A DNA stretch of 64,000 nt from Bacteroidetes bacterium HLUCCA01 (GTDB lineage Bacteria > Bacteroidota > Rhodothermia > Balneolales > HLUCCA01), in the NCBI GenBank assembly GCA_001314545.1, contig LIHN01000019.1, forward strand, positions 62,001-126,000, given 5' to 3'. Made by a program: the position numbers and the translations under genes. Under the pieces are notes generated by a model that was not told where the DNA came from, did not search any database, and saw nothing but the letters and a program-made list of their open reading frames with translations. Each line of letters begins with the position of its first letter. The first letter of the stretch is position 1. Positions 35,294-44,232 of the stretch are shown one piece after another.

Positions 35294-36646
35294 TTATTTT
35301 TTTGCTTTTTTTGCGGCTTCCTTCTCTTTCTTTTCTACAGGAAGGTCCGGTACCTGAGACGCGTCCTCATGCTGAATTTCCTGACTGAAAAGCTGGTCGT
35401 TCTCCAGCAGGTAATAGAACTGTTTCCGGAAGTCATCCAGGGTCATACCACACGTATCTGCAAATTTAGCGAGCTCGTGCGGGTCATTGAAATCGTCGGT
35501 GTTCAGACGCAACATGTAGTTACGGGCAATCTGGTACGACTCCGAGTGGATATCTACCAGGCGAACTTTCGTACGACCCGTCTTCGGATCCATGATATCC
35601 TTGAAGTACATGGGAACGAAATTACCGTTCTGAACCGATACCATGGCTGCATTCCCGCCGTTGATAATAAAATCGGCCGCGCAATATCCCAGATCACGGG
35701 TGTATTCCATGTCATAGGGAATCGGGTCCGCACAGCGCAGCTCATAACCGATATTCTTGGCTACAAGAGTTGCCTTCTGACCAAATTGCTCGAGCCGCTT
35801 CTGCACCAGCATTTTGAGAATTTCGCCAAAGTTGATTTCAGCAAAACGTACGTTATTGTGTGCATCCCGCTCAATTTCAGCAAGTTTTTCCAGATCAGTA
35901 GGGTCAATACGGTCGATGAGACCTTCAGCCAGAATCGCAACACCGTCCTGCTTGCCATAACTCATACGCTTGATAATGGCGCCCACCAGAATATCAACGA
36001 TATTCATAAGGGAAATTTTGCCGGGAGCAAATTCCTCGGGTATGATACTCAGCGTGGCGCCGGCGGCTTTGCCGATTCCAAGTGCGAGGTGACCTGCATT
36101 ACGCCCCATTGAAACCACAAAATACCATCGTGAAGTGGTTTGGGCGTCAACCATGATATTCTTGACGATCTCAACACCGATGTGGCGGGCCGTCTGATAG
36201 CCGAACGTAGGCAGACCAAAAGGCAGTGCCAGATCATTGTCAATAGTTTTGGGAACATGAACCACACGGATTCTTCCGTCGGCCATTTCTTCAACACATT
36301 TAGCTGAATAAGCTGTGTCATCACCACCGATGGTAATAAGTCTGTCTACATTAAGACGCAACAGGGAGGTTACTGTATTTTCGAGGTGCTTTTTTTCCTT
36401 GGTAGGGTTGTCCCGCGCAATTCCGATATGGGATCCGCCACGGAAATGAATTCGGCTTACACTGTCGATATTGAGTATGGAGTGATGTGAAATATCACCG
36501 CGCATAATCCACTTGAATCCATCATGGATTCCAACCACCTCATTTTTTTCCATGATGGCTCGGATGGTAGCCGCACTGATTACACTATTGATACCCGGGG
36601 CAGGACCGCCTGCGACCAAAATCGCTATTCTTTTATGGGAAATCAT
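35294..36646 (-). CDS. 6-phosphofructokinase, probably PPi-dependent
   Basis: The protein phosphorylates fructose 6-phosphate at C1, the committed step of glycolysis. It begins IAILVAGGPAPGINSVI, continues with the substrate loop PKTIDND (132-138) and has VSMGRNAGHLALGIG. At the phosphoryl-donor site it has GGDD (107-110), where ATP-dependent enzymes have GGDG, and Lys133 where they have Gly. In the PFK family, Asp and Lys at these two positions mark pyrophosphate-dependent enzymes, whose reaction is reversible. This is inferred from residues, not measured. The length (450) exceeds bacterial ATP-PFK (about 320), and the C-terminal 20 residues are Lys/Glu/Ala-rich. It has its own terminator. 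Confidence 0.88.
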   Translation of the reverse strand: MISHKRIAILVAGGPAPGINSVISAATIRAIMEKNEVVGIHDGFKWIMRGDISHHSILNIDSVSRIHFRGGSHIGIARDNPTKEKKHLENTVTSLLRLNVDRLITIGGDDTAYSAKCVEEMADGRIRVVHVPKTIDNDLALPFGLPTFGYQTARHIGVEIVKNIMVDAQTTSRWYFVVSMGRNAGHLALGIGKAAGATLSIIPEEFAPGKISLMNIVDILVGAIIKRMSYGKQDGVAILAEGLIDRIDPTDLEKLAEIERDAHNNVRFAEINFGEILKMLVQKRLEQFGQKATLVAKNIGYELRCADPIPYDMEYTRDLGYCAADFIINGGNAAMVSVQNGNFVPMYFKDIMDPKTGRTKVRLVDIHSESYQIARNYMLRLNTDDFNDPHELAKFADTCGMTLDDFRKQFYYLLENDQLFSQEIQHEDASQVPDLPVEKKEKEAAKKAKK

Positions 36647-36859
36647 ATATCCTCTAACCTTTCCTTAAATAATAAATTGATAAATATCGCTATCTGATTG
36701 GATATGCTGTTTTATATCCAGCCTCCAAAGTACTAAAAAAAGACGAGAAAATATAAGTGTGGGCCCTGTTAATCGGTTCCGGCAATTTGAATTATCAGGA
36801 ATCTGACGTAGTTTTTTGCTGTTTATTTGTTGTGTGCAACTTTTGACACATCACCATAC

Positions 36860-36875
36860 ACGCGCCAGGGCGCGT
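36860..36875. repeat. Short GC-rich inverted repeat upstream of the DUF420 gene
   Basis: ACGCGCC-AG-GGCGCGT is a 7-bp inverted repeat (a realistic RNA hairpin would pair six and loop four). It lies about 32 bases before the DUF420 start, between the divergent phosphofructokinase and DUF420 genes, and could be an operator or leader hairpin. Nothing else recognisable was seen in this 260-base spacer apart from AT-rich sequence. Confidence 0.35.
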
Positions 36876-36906
36876 TTACACTATTATTCCCGACTTGTTA
36901 CTATTT

Positions 36907-37476
36907 ATGCAAAACGATTTCAAACGAAAAGTTACTATTGATGCCCTCCAGCACCTGAGTACGTATAAAGCCATCATTGGTATTGTCCTTTTCAGCGCAG
37001 TAGCGGTGGTGTTTCTGTTCTGGCTGCTATATTTCAAGGAAGCAGCGGATCACACTTTTGCATGGGTCGCTCATCTGCCGGCAGTTAATGCCACGCTGAA
37101 CTCACTGGCAACCATATTACTGGTAGGCGGATTTTACCAGATAAAAAAGCGCGATTTCGACCGCCATATGCAGTTCATGATCGGTTCCTTTCTGATGTCA
37201 ACACTGTTCCTGGTCAGTTATGTGATTTACCATAATTTCGTGGGACATACCCCCTTCCCGGGCCAGGGATTCATCAGACCGGTGTATTTCTTTATTTTGA
37301 TAACCCACATCATTTTGTCGGTAGCTGTGGTCCCCATGATTCTGGGCAGCTTTTATTTTGCCTTCGCCGGTAAATTTGACGTGCATCGAAAATTATCCAA
37401 ACTCACCTTCCCTGTCTGGCTGTATGTATCCGTAACCGGAGTCGTTATCTACTTCATACTGAATGCTTACGTGTAG
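36907..37476 (+). CDS. DUF420 membrane protein, CtaM/YozB-like oxidase assembly factor
   Basis: The product has about 189 residues with five hydrophobic segments (AIIGIVLFSAVAVVFLFWLLY, TLNSLATILLVGGFYQI, FLMSTLFLVSYVIYHNF, FFILITHIILSVAVVPMILGS and VWLYVSVTGVVIYFIL). The conserved DUF420 His residues appear in DRHMQFM, YHNF, ITHIILS and DVHRKL. DUF420 includes CtaM/YozB, needed for maturation of haem-copper oxidases in Firmicutes. Its position just before the ACIII-caa3 operon supports a similar assembly role. The ATG at 36907 is preferred to the ORF-track TTG at 36895. It is 349 bases from actA and probably transcribed separately. Confidence 0.82.
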   Translation: MQNDFKRKVTIDALQHLSTYKAIIGIVLFSAVAVVFLFWLLYFKEAADHTFAWVAHLPAVNATLNSLATILLVGGFYQIKKRDFDRHMQFMIGSFLMSTLFLVSYVIYHNFVGHTPFPGQGFIRPVYFFILITHIILSVAVVPMILGSFYFAFAGKFDVHRKLSKLTFPVWLYVSVTGVVIYFILNAYV

Positions 37477-37522
37477 CCAGCTCATACCGGTCTTCACCTA
37501 CAGCACCCATCGGCCCGATTAA

Positions 37523-37553
37523 ACAAGGTATATCCGCGGATATGAAGCCTTGT
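37523..37553. repeat. Palindromic hairpin after the DUF420 gene
   Basis: A 14-bp perfect palindrome ATATCCGCGGATAT is nested inside outer arms ACAAGG and CCTTGT. As RNA it could form a two-part stem; as DNA the palindrome could be a dimeric protein site. It lies 47 bases past the DUF420 stop. No T-run follows on the plus strand, so it is not a standard intrinsic terminator. Confidence 0.45.
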
Positions 37554-37749
37554 CCCTGAACAGCTGAACCTTACGATGTTGGCCGCCTTGTAAAGTCATG
37601 AACGCCGTAATTTCTGATAATTTTCGGGCATTTTTGCTTTTTTGGCGATAACTTTGAAGCTATCTTAAACAGGTCAGCGTTTAGCTTTAGCATTGTTTAG
37701 AATAGATACAAATAACTTCGTTTCAGGATGCTGAACGCCGCCTTTGCCG

Positions 37750-37757
37750 TATATTTG
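37750..37757 (+). promoter_or_regulatory. Candidate -7 box of the ACIII operon
   Basis: TATATTTG matches the TAnnTTTG -7 consensus. The position 20-22 bases upstream reads ATG where TTG is expected, so the -33 element is one mismatch away. A start site just downstream would give a leader of about 60 bases to actA at 37826. Confidence 0.4.
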
Positions 37758-37825
37758 GCACTTGTCTGAACACGGCTGTTTTCTCTATCACGACATACAA
37801 TCACAAAACCTGAACCTGGTCAAAC

Positions 37826-38473
37826 ATGGCTCAACTTTTCCCGGAGTGGAGTAACAAAGTACCTCGACTGCTTCTAATCGGCACCATTTTACTGTTAACC
37901 TTCATTGTATTTGGTTTCTGGTACTTCGCTTCTCCTAAATTTACTGATGTTGGTTACGCCCCTATCCAACCCATTGATTATTCTCATAAACTTCACGCCG
38001 GCGAACTTGGCATTGACTGTCGATATTGCCACAGTTCCGTAGAAGTTTCAGCAGTTGCGGGAATCCCCTCTGCCCAAACCTGTATGAACTGCCATACGCA
38101 GATTCTCCCGGATAGTGAAGACCTGGAACTTTTGCGCGAAAGCTGGGAAACCGGCGTGGCTATTGAGTGGGTTAAGGTCCACGATTTACCGGAATACACC
38201 TATTTCAATCATGCTGCCCATGTGAATGTGGGTGTCGGATGCGAGTCGTGCCATGGCCGAATCGACCGAATGGAGGTAGTAATGCAGGCAGAGCCGATGA
38301 GCATGGGATGGTGCCTTGATTGCCATAACAACCCCGAACCTCATATCAGACCTATCGAAGAGGTATTCACCATGGGTTGGCAGGCTCCCGAAAACCAGTT
38401 TGAATTCGCCTCGGAGATGATTACTCGCATGAATATTGCCCCTCCGATATATTGCAACGCCTGCCATCGCTAA
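37826..38473 (+). CDS. actA: Alternative complex III subunit A, pentahaem cytochrome c
   Basis: The 215-residue protein has one N-terminal membrane helix (LLLIGTILLLTFIVFGFWYF) and five CXXCH haem-binding motifs: CRYCH, CMNCH, CESCH, CLDCH and CNACH. Five haems, one anchor and position directly before the large Fe-S subunit identify ActA, which relays electrons in ACIII, the menaquinol:cytochrome c oxidoreductase that replaces the bc1 complex in many bacteria of this group. It is the first gene of the operon; the next gene begins 48 bases later. Confidence 0.93.
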   Translation: MAQLFPEWSNKVPRLLLIGTILLLTFIVFGFWYFASPKFTDVGYAPIQPIDYSHKLHAGELGIDCRYCHSSVEVSAVAGIPSAQTCMNCHTQILPDSEDLELLRESWETGVAIEWVKVHDLPEYTYFNHAAHVNVGVGCESCHGRIDRMEVVMQAEPMSMGWCLDCHNNPEPHIRPIEEVFTMGWQAPENQFEFASEMITRMNIAPPIYCNACHR

Positions 38474-38521
38474 ACGCGGAAAGCACCCGAATTTTATCAC
38501 TAGCAAATCGTACACATCAGC

Positions 38522-41500
38522 ATGAGCAAAAACAAGCAGAAAACCTATTGGCGGAGCTTAAACGAACTCGCAAAGAACGAGGAATACAAAAAGTTTGCCG
38601 AAAGAGAATTTCCTGAAGGTGCTTCTGAACTCCGTGACGGGTACACAAGACGCAATTTCCTGCAGATTATGGGAGCCTCCATTGCACTGGCCGGTTTTGC
38701 AGCCTGTCGTAAACCGGTCAAGAAAATCGTGCCTCATTCACGAATGCCGGAGTACATGGTACCCGGAAGAGCACTGTTCTACGCAACCGCAGCTCCTACC
38801 GGCTCCTATCTGACCGGTTTACTGGTAGAAACCAATGAAGGTCGGCCAACAAAAATTGAGGGTAATCCGGATCACCCGTCCAGCAAAGGCGGTACCAACA
38901 TCCAGCACCAGGCTTCCGTACTGGATATGTACGACCCTGACCGCAGTCGCGGAATCCGCCACAATGGCGAATCATCCAGCTGGAATGATTTCCTGCAGGC
39001 AGCCAACACCTCGCTTACCTCTTCCGCCAGAATCGCTTTTATCAGCGAACCAAATTCCTCGGCAACCCTGAACCGCATCAAGCGACAGGCACTGCAAAAA
39101 TATCCGAATGCACAGTGGATAACCTACGCTCCATTCAGCGAGGAAAATCAACTACTGGGTAATCAGATTGCTTTCGGGCGCAAACTCCGTACGCTCCCTG
39201 ACATTTCACAAGCAAGGGTGATAATCAGCTTTGATGCCGATTTCATGGGTACCGAAGCCGATAGTGTTCGCAACATCCGCGCATTTGCTGACGGAAGGCG
39301 AATGAGCAGTGCTGCCGATGATATCAACCGACTCTATGTGGTTGAGTCAAACTACAGCCTGACCGGTTCGAACGCTGATCACCGTCTGCGCATCAAAACC
39401 TCACAAATTAAACCGCTTCTGCGTGCCGTTGTAGCTGAGTTATCAGATAATTTCAGTGCTCTGTCGGCTTTCCGGGGATACAGTAATGCATTGCGTAACC
39501 GCGAATGGGTTGGGATACTGGCCGATGAAATTCGCGGAAATCAGGGTTCATCCCTGGTTATGGCCGGCGCCGACCACGATGCCGAAACACATGCTCTGGT
39601 TGCTGCAATCAACGATGCAGCCGGAAATACCACCCGAACGGTAAACTACGCAGCCCTGCCGTTTACCGACGAAGCAAATCAGCATGAGGCCCTCGCACAG
39701 CTGGTTACGCAAATGAATCAGGGCCAGATTGATGCAGTTGTGATGCTGGGTGGAAATCCTGTCTTCACAGCTCCGGCCAATCTGAATTTCGCCGAAGCAC
39801 TCCGCAGTGTTCCGTTCAGTGTTCATCTGGCCAATCATGTTGACGAAACATCGCGTGCATCCGTATGGCATATTAACCGCGCGCACTATCTTGAATATTG
39901 GGGCGATGGGTACGATTACACCGGAGTACCTTCTGTCATTCAACCCATGATTCAACCACTTTTCGATGGGAAGAGCGAAATTGAAGTACTGGGCTCCATC
40001 GTCTCGGGTGAAACCATCGACGCCGTAGAGGAGGTCAAATCAACCTGGAGACCTTTACTTGGCAGTGGATTTGAAACCAAATGGCAAACCCTGCTCCATG
40101 ACGGTATGCTGACCGGAACCGAATTCCAGCGTGCTTCAGTAAGCTTGCAGGCTTCCGGCTTACAGAGCCTGGTTCAGGGGGCTTCCGACACCGCTGATGA
40201 CGGACTGGAGCTGGTAATTAAACCAGATCCACGCATTTTGGACGGTAGCCTGGCTAACAATGGCTGGCTGCAGGAGCTTCCTGATCCTATGACCAAAATC
40301 ACATGGGATAACGTAGCGCTGCTAAGTCCTTCAACAGCCGAAAAACTGGGTATTTCAACCCGTCGATTTGGTCAGACCGATGTAGATATGCTGACCATTT
40401 CGGCCAATGGAGAAAGCTTTACCATAGCAGCCTGGGTTGTACCCGGCCACACCGATGATAACATCACTATCTACGCAGGATATGGTCGCCAGGGTGTAGG
40501 TCGGGTTGCCGATGGTGTTGGCCAAAATGCCTATGCCCTGCGCACGGAAGCAAATCCGCTTTACACAAGCAACATCGGTGTAACACTGGCCTCCGGAAGC
40601 TATGATATCGCCTGCGTTCAGGATCACCACAGTATGGAAGGCCGACCACTCGTTCGGGAAGCCAGTCTGACCGAATATCGGGAAGACCCTCGCTTTGCTG
40701 CCGATATGGTTTACGTACCCGGCAAAAAAGGCGGTGCTGAGCATCCGGTTACACTATTCGAGGCACAGACATTCCCGGAGCGGCAGCCGCAATGGGGTAT
40801 GGCTATAGACCTGGCCACGTGTATTGGTTGCGGCGTATGTACCATAGCCTGCCAGGCAGAAAACAACATCCCCGTAATCGGCAAGGAAGAAGTCAGACGT
40901 GGACGTGAAATGCACTGGATACGTACAGACCGCTATTTCAGCGGAGACGAGCGCGGTGATGCCAAGGTAGTACATCAGCCCGTAACCTGTATGCACTGCG
41001 AACTGGCTCCGTGCGAGCAGGTTTGTCCGGTAGCGGCCACTACCCACTCCGATGATGGTTTGAATCAGATGACCTACAATCGATGTATCGGTACCCGGTA
41101 TTGTGCCAACAACTGCCCGTTCAAGGTACGCCGATTCAATTTCTTCAATTATACCAAAGAGTACCTGACTACCGGAGACGACCCGGAAGTAATTCAGATG
41201 GCGATGAACCCGGATGTTTCTATCCGGTTCCGAGGGGTTATGGAGAAGTGTACCTACTGCGTACAACGGATAAGTCGGGGCAAAATCGATACCAAACTGG
41301 AAACGGGTAACTCAATCAAGCCCGCCGACGGAACGGTAAAAACAGCCTGCCAGCAAGCTTGTCCGGCCAATGCCATTACCTTTGGCGATCTCACAGATGA
41401 TCAAAGCGTGATATCGGTGACCAAGCGCAACGAGCGAAACTATGTTATGCTCGAGGAGCTGGGCATCAGACCACGGACCAGCTATCTGGCAAAAATTCGA

Positions 41501-41524
41501 AATACAAACGAGCAACTGGCCTGA
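38522..41524 (+). CDS. actB: Alternative complex III subunit B, molybdopterin-like/Fe-S fusion protein
   Basis: This 1000-residue protein has an internal Tat-type signal (TRRNFLQIMGASIALAGFAAC, residues about 42-62; the final Cys may be lipidated). A molybdopterin-oxidoreductase-like domain (B1) runs to about residue 740, and a four-cluster ferredoxin domain (B2) follows. Cluster ligands are visible in CIGCGVCTIACQ, CMHCELAPCEQVC, CIGTRYCANNC and CTYC...CQQAC. In known ACIII complexes the B1 part has no Mo cofactor. The fused B1-B2 form is the one usual in Bacteroidota/Rhodothermota. The ORF is intact. Confidence 0.94.
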   Translation: MSKNKQKTYWRSLNELAKNEEYKKFAEREFPEGASELRDGYTRRNFLQIMGASIALAGFAACRKPVKKIVPHSRMPEYMVPGRALFYATAAPTGSYLTGLLVETNEGRPTKIEGNPDHPSSKGGTNIQHQASVLDMYDPDRSRGIRHNGESSSWNDFLQAANTSLTSSARIAFISEPNSSATLNRIKRQALQKYPNAQWITYAPFSEENQLLGNQIAFGRKLRTLPDISQARVIISFDADFMGTEADSVRNIRAFADGRRMSSAADDINRLYVVESNYSLTGSNADHRLRIKTSQIKPLLRAVVAELSDNFSALSAFRGYSNALRNREWVGILADEIRGNQGSSLVMAGADHDAETHALVAAINDAAGNTTRTVNYAALPFTDEANQHEALAQLVTQMNQGQIDAVVMLGGNPVFTAPANLNFAEALRSVPFSVHLANHVDETSRASVWHINRAHYLEYWGDGYDYTGVPSVIQPMIQPLFDGKSEIEVLGSIVSGETIDAVEEVKSTWRPLLGSGFETKWQTLLHDGMLTGTEFQRASVSLQASGLQSLVQGASDTADDGLELVIKPDPRILDGSLANNGWLQELPDPMTKITWDNVALLSPSTAEKLGISTRRFGQTDVDMLTISANGESFTIAAWVVPGHTDDNITIYAGYGRQGVGRVADGVGQNAYALRTEANPLYTSNIGVTLASGSYDIACVQDHHSMEGRPLVREASLTEYREDPRFAADMVYVPGKKGGAEHPVTLFEAQTFPERQPQWGMAIDLATCIGCGVCTIACQAENNIPVIGKEEVRRGREMHWIRTDRYFSGDERGDAKVVHQPVTCMHCELAPCEQVCPVAATTHSDDGLNQMTYNRCIGTRYCANNCPFKVRRFNFFNYTKEYLTTGDDPEVIQMAMNPDVSIRFRGVMEKCTYCVQRISRGKIDTKLETGNSIKPADGTVKTACQQACPANAITFGDLTDDQSVISVTKRNERNYVMLEELGIRPRTSYLAKIRNTNEQLA

Positions 41525-41558
41525 GAATAGACCTATTATATAGAAATCAACATTTCAG

Positions 41559-42959
41559 ATGAGTCAAAAAACAACTTACATACCTGAACCTGAGCTCGTA
41601 CAAGGCAATCATACGTTCGGTAGTATCACATCACTGGTGGGTGATATTGTAGAAACTCCGGCACCAAGATGGTGGTACATCGCATTTGCTGTTTCAAATC
41701 TGCTTCTGGGATTATTGCTGGCTATGCTCGCCTATCTGATATGGGAAGGTACAGGCGTTTGGGGCCTGCAGAACCCGGTTGGATGGGGATGGGCCATTGT
41801 CAATTTTGTGTGGTGGGTCGGTATCGGTCACGCCGGCACACTGATTTCGGCTATCCTCTTCCTGTTCCGTCAGGGCTGGAGAACGGCAATCAACCGTTTT
41901 GCAGAAGCCATGACCATTTTTGCCGTAATGTGTGCCGGTATTTTTCCTGCAGTACACGTTGGTAGGATATGGGTTATTTACTGGGTGTTCCCTCTGCCGA
42001 ATCAGATGCAAATGTGGCCGAACTTTAACTCCCCCCTGCTGTGGGACGTATTTGCGGTCTCAACCTACTTTACCGTGTCCCTGCTTTTCTGGTATGTTGG
42101 CCTGGTCCCTGACCTTGCAACCTTGCGTGACCGGGTAAAAAGCAAGCTGGGAAAAATGCTCTACGGGACTTTTGCATTGGGATGGACCGGTGGTAACCGA
42201 CAATGGCAACACTACGAGAAATCCTACCTGATACTGGCCGGCCTTGCCACTCCGCTGGTACTCTCTGTACACACCATTGTATCCTTCGACTTTGCCGTAT
42301 CTATCATTCCCGGCTGGCATACTACCATTTTCCCACCTTATTTCGTTGCAGGGGCTGTTTTCTCAGGATTTGCCATGGTAATGACCCTGATGCTTATCAC
42401 ACGGAAAATCTATGGCCTGCAAGATATCATGACCATAAACCACATCGAAAAGATGAACATCATCATTCTGGTGACCGGTAACATGGTCGGTTTTGCCTAT
42501 ATCATGGAGTTTTTTATTGCCTGGTACTCCGGATTTGAATACGAAAAATTTGCCTTTGTAAATCGTGCCTTCGGACCGTATGCCTGGGCCTACTGGATTA
42601 TGTTCCTTTGCAATGTGATCAGCCCGCAATTTTTCTGGAGCAAGAAAATGCGAACCAGTATCACTGCATCGTTCATCCTATCCATTGTAGTGAACATTGG
42701 TATGTGGTTTGAACGCTTCGTAATCACAGTAACATCCCTGGCTCAAGATTATATCCCAGCTTCATGGGGATACTACAGTCCAACCTGGGTTGACATACTC
42801 ACCTATGTAGGAACATTCGGTCTGTTTTTCAGCAATTTCCTGCTTTTCCTTCGTTTTCTGCCCATGGTTGCTATTGCCGAAGTCAAAATGGTTATGCCGC
42901 AGGCAGATCCCCACAACTATGACGAAGATGGAAACGAACTGCCCAAGGAATCACACTAA
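41559..42959 (+). CDS. actC: Alternative complex III subunit C, NrfD-like membrane protein
   Basis: The 466-residue polytopic protein of the NrfD/polysulphide reductase membrane-subunit family has about ten hydrophobic helices. Examples are [41 protein letters not shown] and [26 protein letters not shown]; the last has the His and Asp typical of ActC quinol-side residues. It ends in a polar, His- and Glu-bearing tail ([17 protein letters not shown]). It follows actB by 34 bases and precedes actD by 6. ActC and ActF are paralogues, and ActC is the proposed menaquinol-oxidising subunit. Confidence 0.93.
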   Translation: MSQKTTYIPEPELVQGNHTFGSITSLVGDIVETPAPRWWYIAFAVSNLLLGLLLAMLAYLIWEGTGVWGLQNPVGWGWAIVNFVWWVGIGHAGTLISAILFLFRQGWRTAINRFAEAMTIFAVMCAGIFPAVHVGRIWVIYWVFPLPNQMQMWPNFNSPLLWDVFAVSTYFTVSLLFWYVGLVPDLATLRDRVKSKLGKMLYGTFALGWTGGNRQWQHYEKSYLILAGLATPLVLSVHTIVSFDFAVSIIPGWHTTIFPPYFVAGAVFSGFAMVMTLMLITRKIYGLQDIMTINHIEKMNIIILVTGNMVGFAYIMEFFIAWYSGFEYEKFAFVNRAFGPYAWAYWIMFLCNVISPQFFWSKKMRTSITASFILSIVVNIGMWFERFVITVTSLAQDYIPASWGYYSPTWVDILTYVGTFGLFFSNFLLFLRFLPMVAIAEVKMVMPQADPHNYDEDGNELPKESH

Positions 42960-42965
42960 ATCCGC

Positions 42966-43517
42966 ATGCCAACGATGAGCAACACTACAGATAAAACTTT
43001 CGGAATTCTGGCTGAATTCAAAAATCCGGGTCATTTGATGAAAGCAGCCAAAATGACTCATAAAGCCGGATACAAAAAATTTGACTGCTACAGCCCATTC
43101 CCGATTCACGGTATGGATGATGCCATGGGACTTAAACCCTCCAAACTGGGGTACATCGTTTTGGGTCATGCCCTGATCGGATTTTTAGGCGGTATGGCTT
43201 TGCAAATCTGGACCAGTGCTATTGCCTACCCCATCAACATCAGCGGTAAACCTTTCATTAACCTGCCGGCTTTCATTCCGGTCACCTTCGAGTTAACCAT
43301 CCTGCTTTCTGCATTTGGCGCTGTTTTTGGTATGTTCTTTCTTAATAATATGCCCAAACACCACAATCCACTGTTTAACTCAGAACGCTTTAAGAAAGTT
43401 ACTGACGATGGGTTCTTCGTTATAATCGAGTCGGAAGATCCACTGTACAACCCGGAAAAAACAAAAGCTTTTTTCGAACAGGCTGGCGCCGTGCATATAG
43501 AATCCATCGCCCACTAA
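42966..43517 (+). CDS. actD: Alternative complex III subunit D (DUF3341)
   Basis: The 183-residue DUF3341 protein begins with a cytoplasmic domain (FGILAEFKNPGHLMKAAKM, FDCYSPFPIHGMDDAMGL), which is the DUF3341 signature. Two membrane helices follow (YIVLGHALIGFLGGMALQIW and FELTILLSAFGAVFGMFFL). Another cytoplasmic stretch has DDGFFVIIESEDPLY near the end. It contacts the membrane part of ACIII and has no cofactor. The start may be either Met1 or Met4 (42975); both lie within 16 bases of the actC stop. Confidence 0.93.
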   Translation: MPTMSNTTDKTFGILAEFKNPGHLMKAAKMTHKAGYKKFDCYSPFPIHGMDDAMGLKPSKLGYIVLGHALIGFLGGMALQIWTSAIAYPINISGKPFINLPAFIPVTFELTILLSAFGAVFGMFFLNNMPKHHNPLFNSERFKKVTDDGFFVIIESEDPLYNPEKTKAFFEQAGAVHIESIAH

Positions 43518-43544
43518 AACGGAACCCGATTTACCAATAAATCT

Positions 43545-44198
43545 ATGTTTAGTAAAAACAACCTATTATTTGCTTCCCTTGTTGTTTTGGTGGTTGGTTG
43601 CCAGGGCATGCCATCAGAAAAGCCTCCGGTTCACCCCAACCAAAATATGGACAATCAGGAGCGATTCGGCTCTCAGGATGCCAATCCTTTTTTTGCTGAC
43701 AATCGCTCTGACAGGTTGCCGGTGGAGGGTACGGTAGCCCGTGGGCAGCTGGCCGTGGATATGCAATATCATCAGGGGATAAACGATGATGGATCATTTG
43801 TTGGAACGATACCTGCAGCGGTATCACGGGAGATGGTTCAACGCGGTAAAATTCGTTACGATATATACTGCCAGCCATGTCACGGAGGTACGGGCGACGG
43901 CGACGGGATTGTCATTGGTTATGGATATGTGCCTCCCCCGTCATTCTACGAGGACAGAATTCGAGAAATGCCTGATGGTGAAATCTACAGCTCAATCTAC
44001 AATGGTGTGCGATCAATGCCATCATACCGGCATCAAATTCCCGTAGAAGACCGTTGGGCTATAGTTGCGTATATACGCGCCTTGCAACGAAGTCGGAATG
44101 CAACCGAAGAGGATCTTCGCCAGCTAGGACTAACACCGGAGTCAGTTGCCCTGAAATCCGGCACGCAGTCTTCAAGTACATCCGCAGCGACACCGTAA
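43545..44198 (+). CDS. actE: Alternative complex III subunit E, monohaem cytochrome c lipoprotein
   Basis: The 217-residue lipoprotein (signal LLFASLVVLVVGC, Cys at about residue 19) has one haem motif, CQPCHGGTGDGDG, and a downstream Met ligand candidate in YNGVRSMPSYRHQ. The mature N-terminus contains PPVHPNQNMDNQERFG, a conserved ActE feature. ActE is one of the two cytochrome subunits that pass electrons from the Fe-S protein to soluble or oxidase-bound cytochrome c. A Thr/Ser-rich C-terminus ends the protein. Confidence 0.93.
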   Translation: MFSKNNLLFASLVVLVVGCQGMPSEKPPVHPNQNMDNQERFGSQDANPFFADNRSDRLPVEGTVARGQLAVDMQYHQGINDDGSFVGTIPAAVSREMVQRGKIRYDIYCQPCHGGTGDGDGIVIGYGYVPPPSFYEDRIREMPDGEIYSSIYNGVRSMPSYRHQIPVEDRWAIVAYIRALQRSRNATEEDLRQLGLTPESVALKSGTQSSSTSAATP

Positions 44199-44232
44199 TT
44201 TTTTGATATAAAATCATATAGTCAGATTTCTT

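Larger units (their letters stand above)
37477..37825. promoter_or_regulatory. Intergenic region before the ACIII-caa3 operon (349 bp)
   Basis: This spacer holds a large imperfect hairpin directly after the DUF420 gene (37523-37553) and a promoter-like box near the actA end (37750-37757), both listed separately. The middle part is AT-rich with no ORF, tRNA or recognised small RNA. It is the likely control region for the 12.5-kb respiratory operon. Confidence 0.5.

Noticed and set aside
35369-36112. 247-aa plus-strand ORF inside the phosphofructokinase gene
   Set aside because: Antisense shadow of an intact, motif-complete enzyme gene.
37599-37740. TGAACGCCG repeated twice before actA
   Set aside because: A 9-mer at irregular spacing (133 bases) with no symmetry; chance is sufficient.
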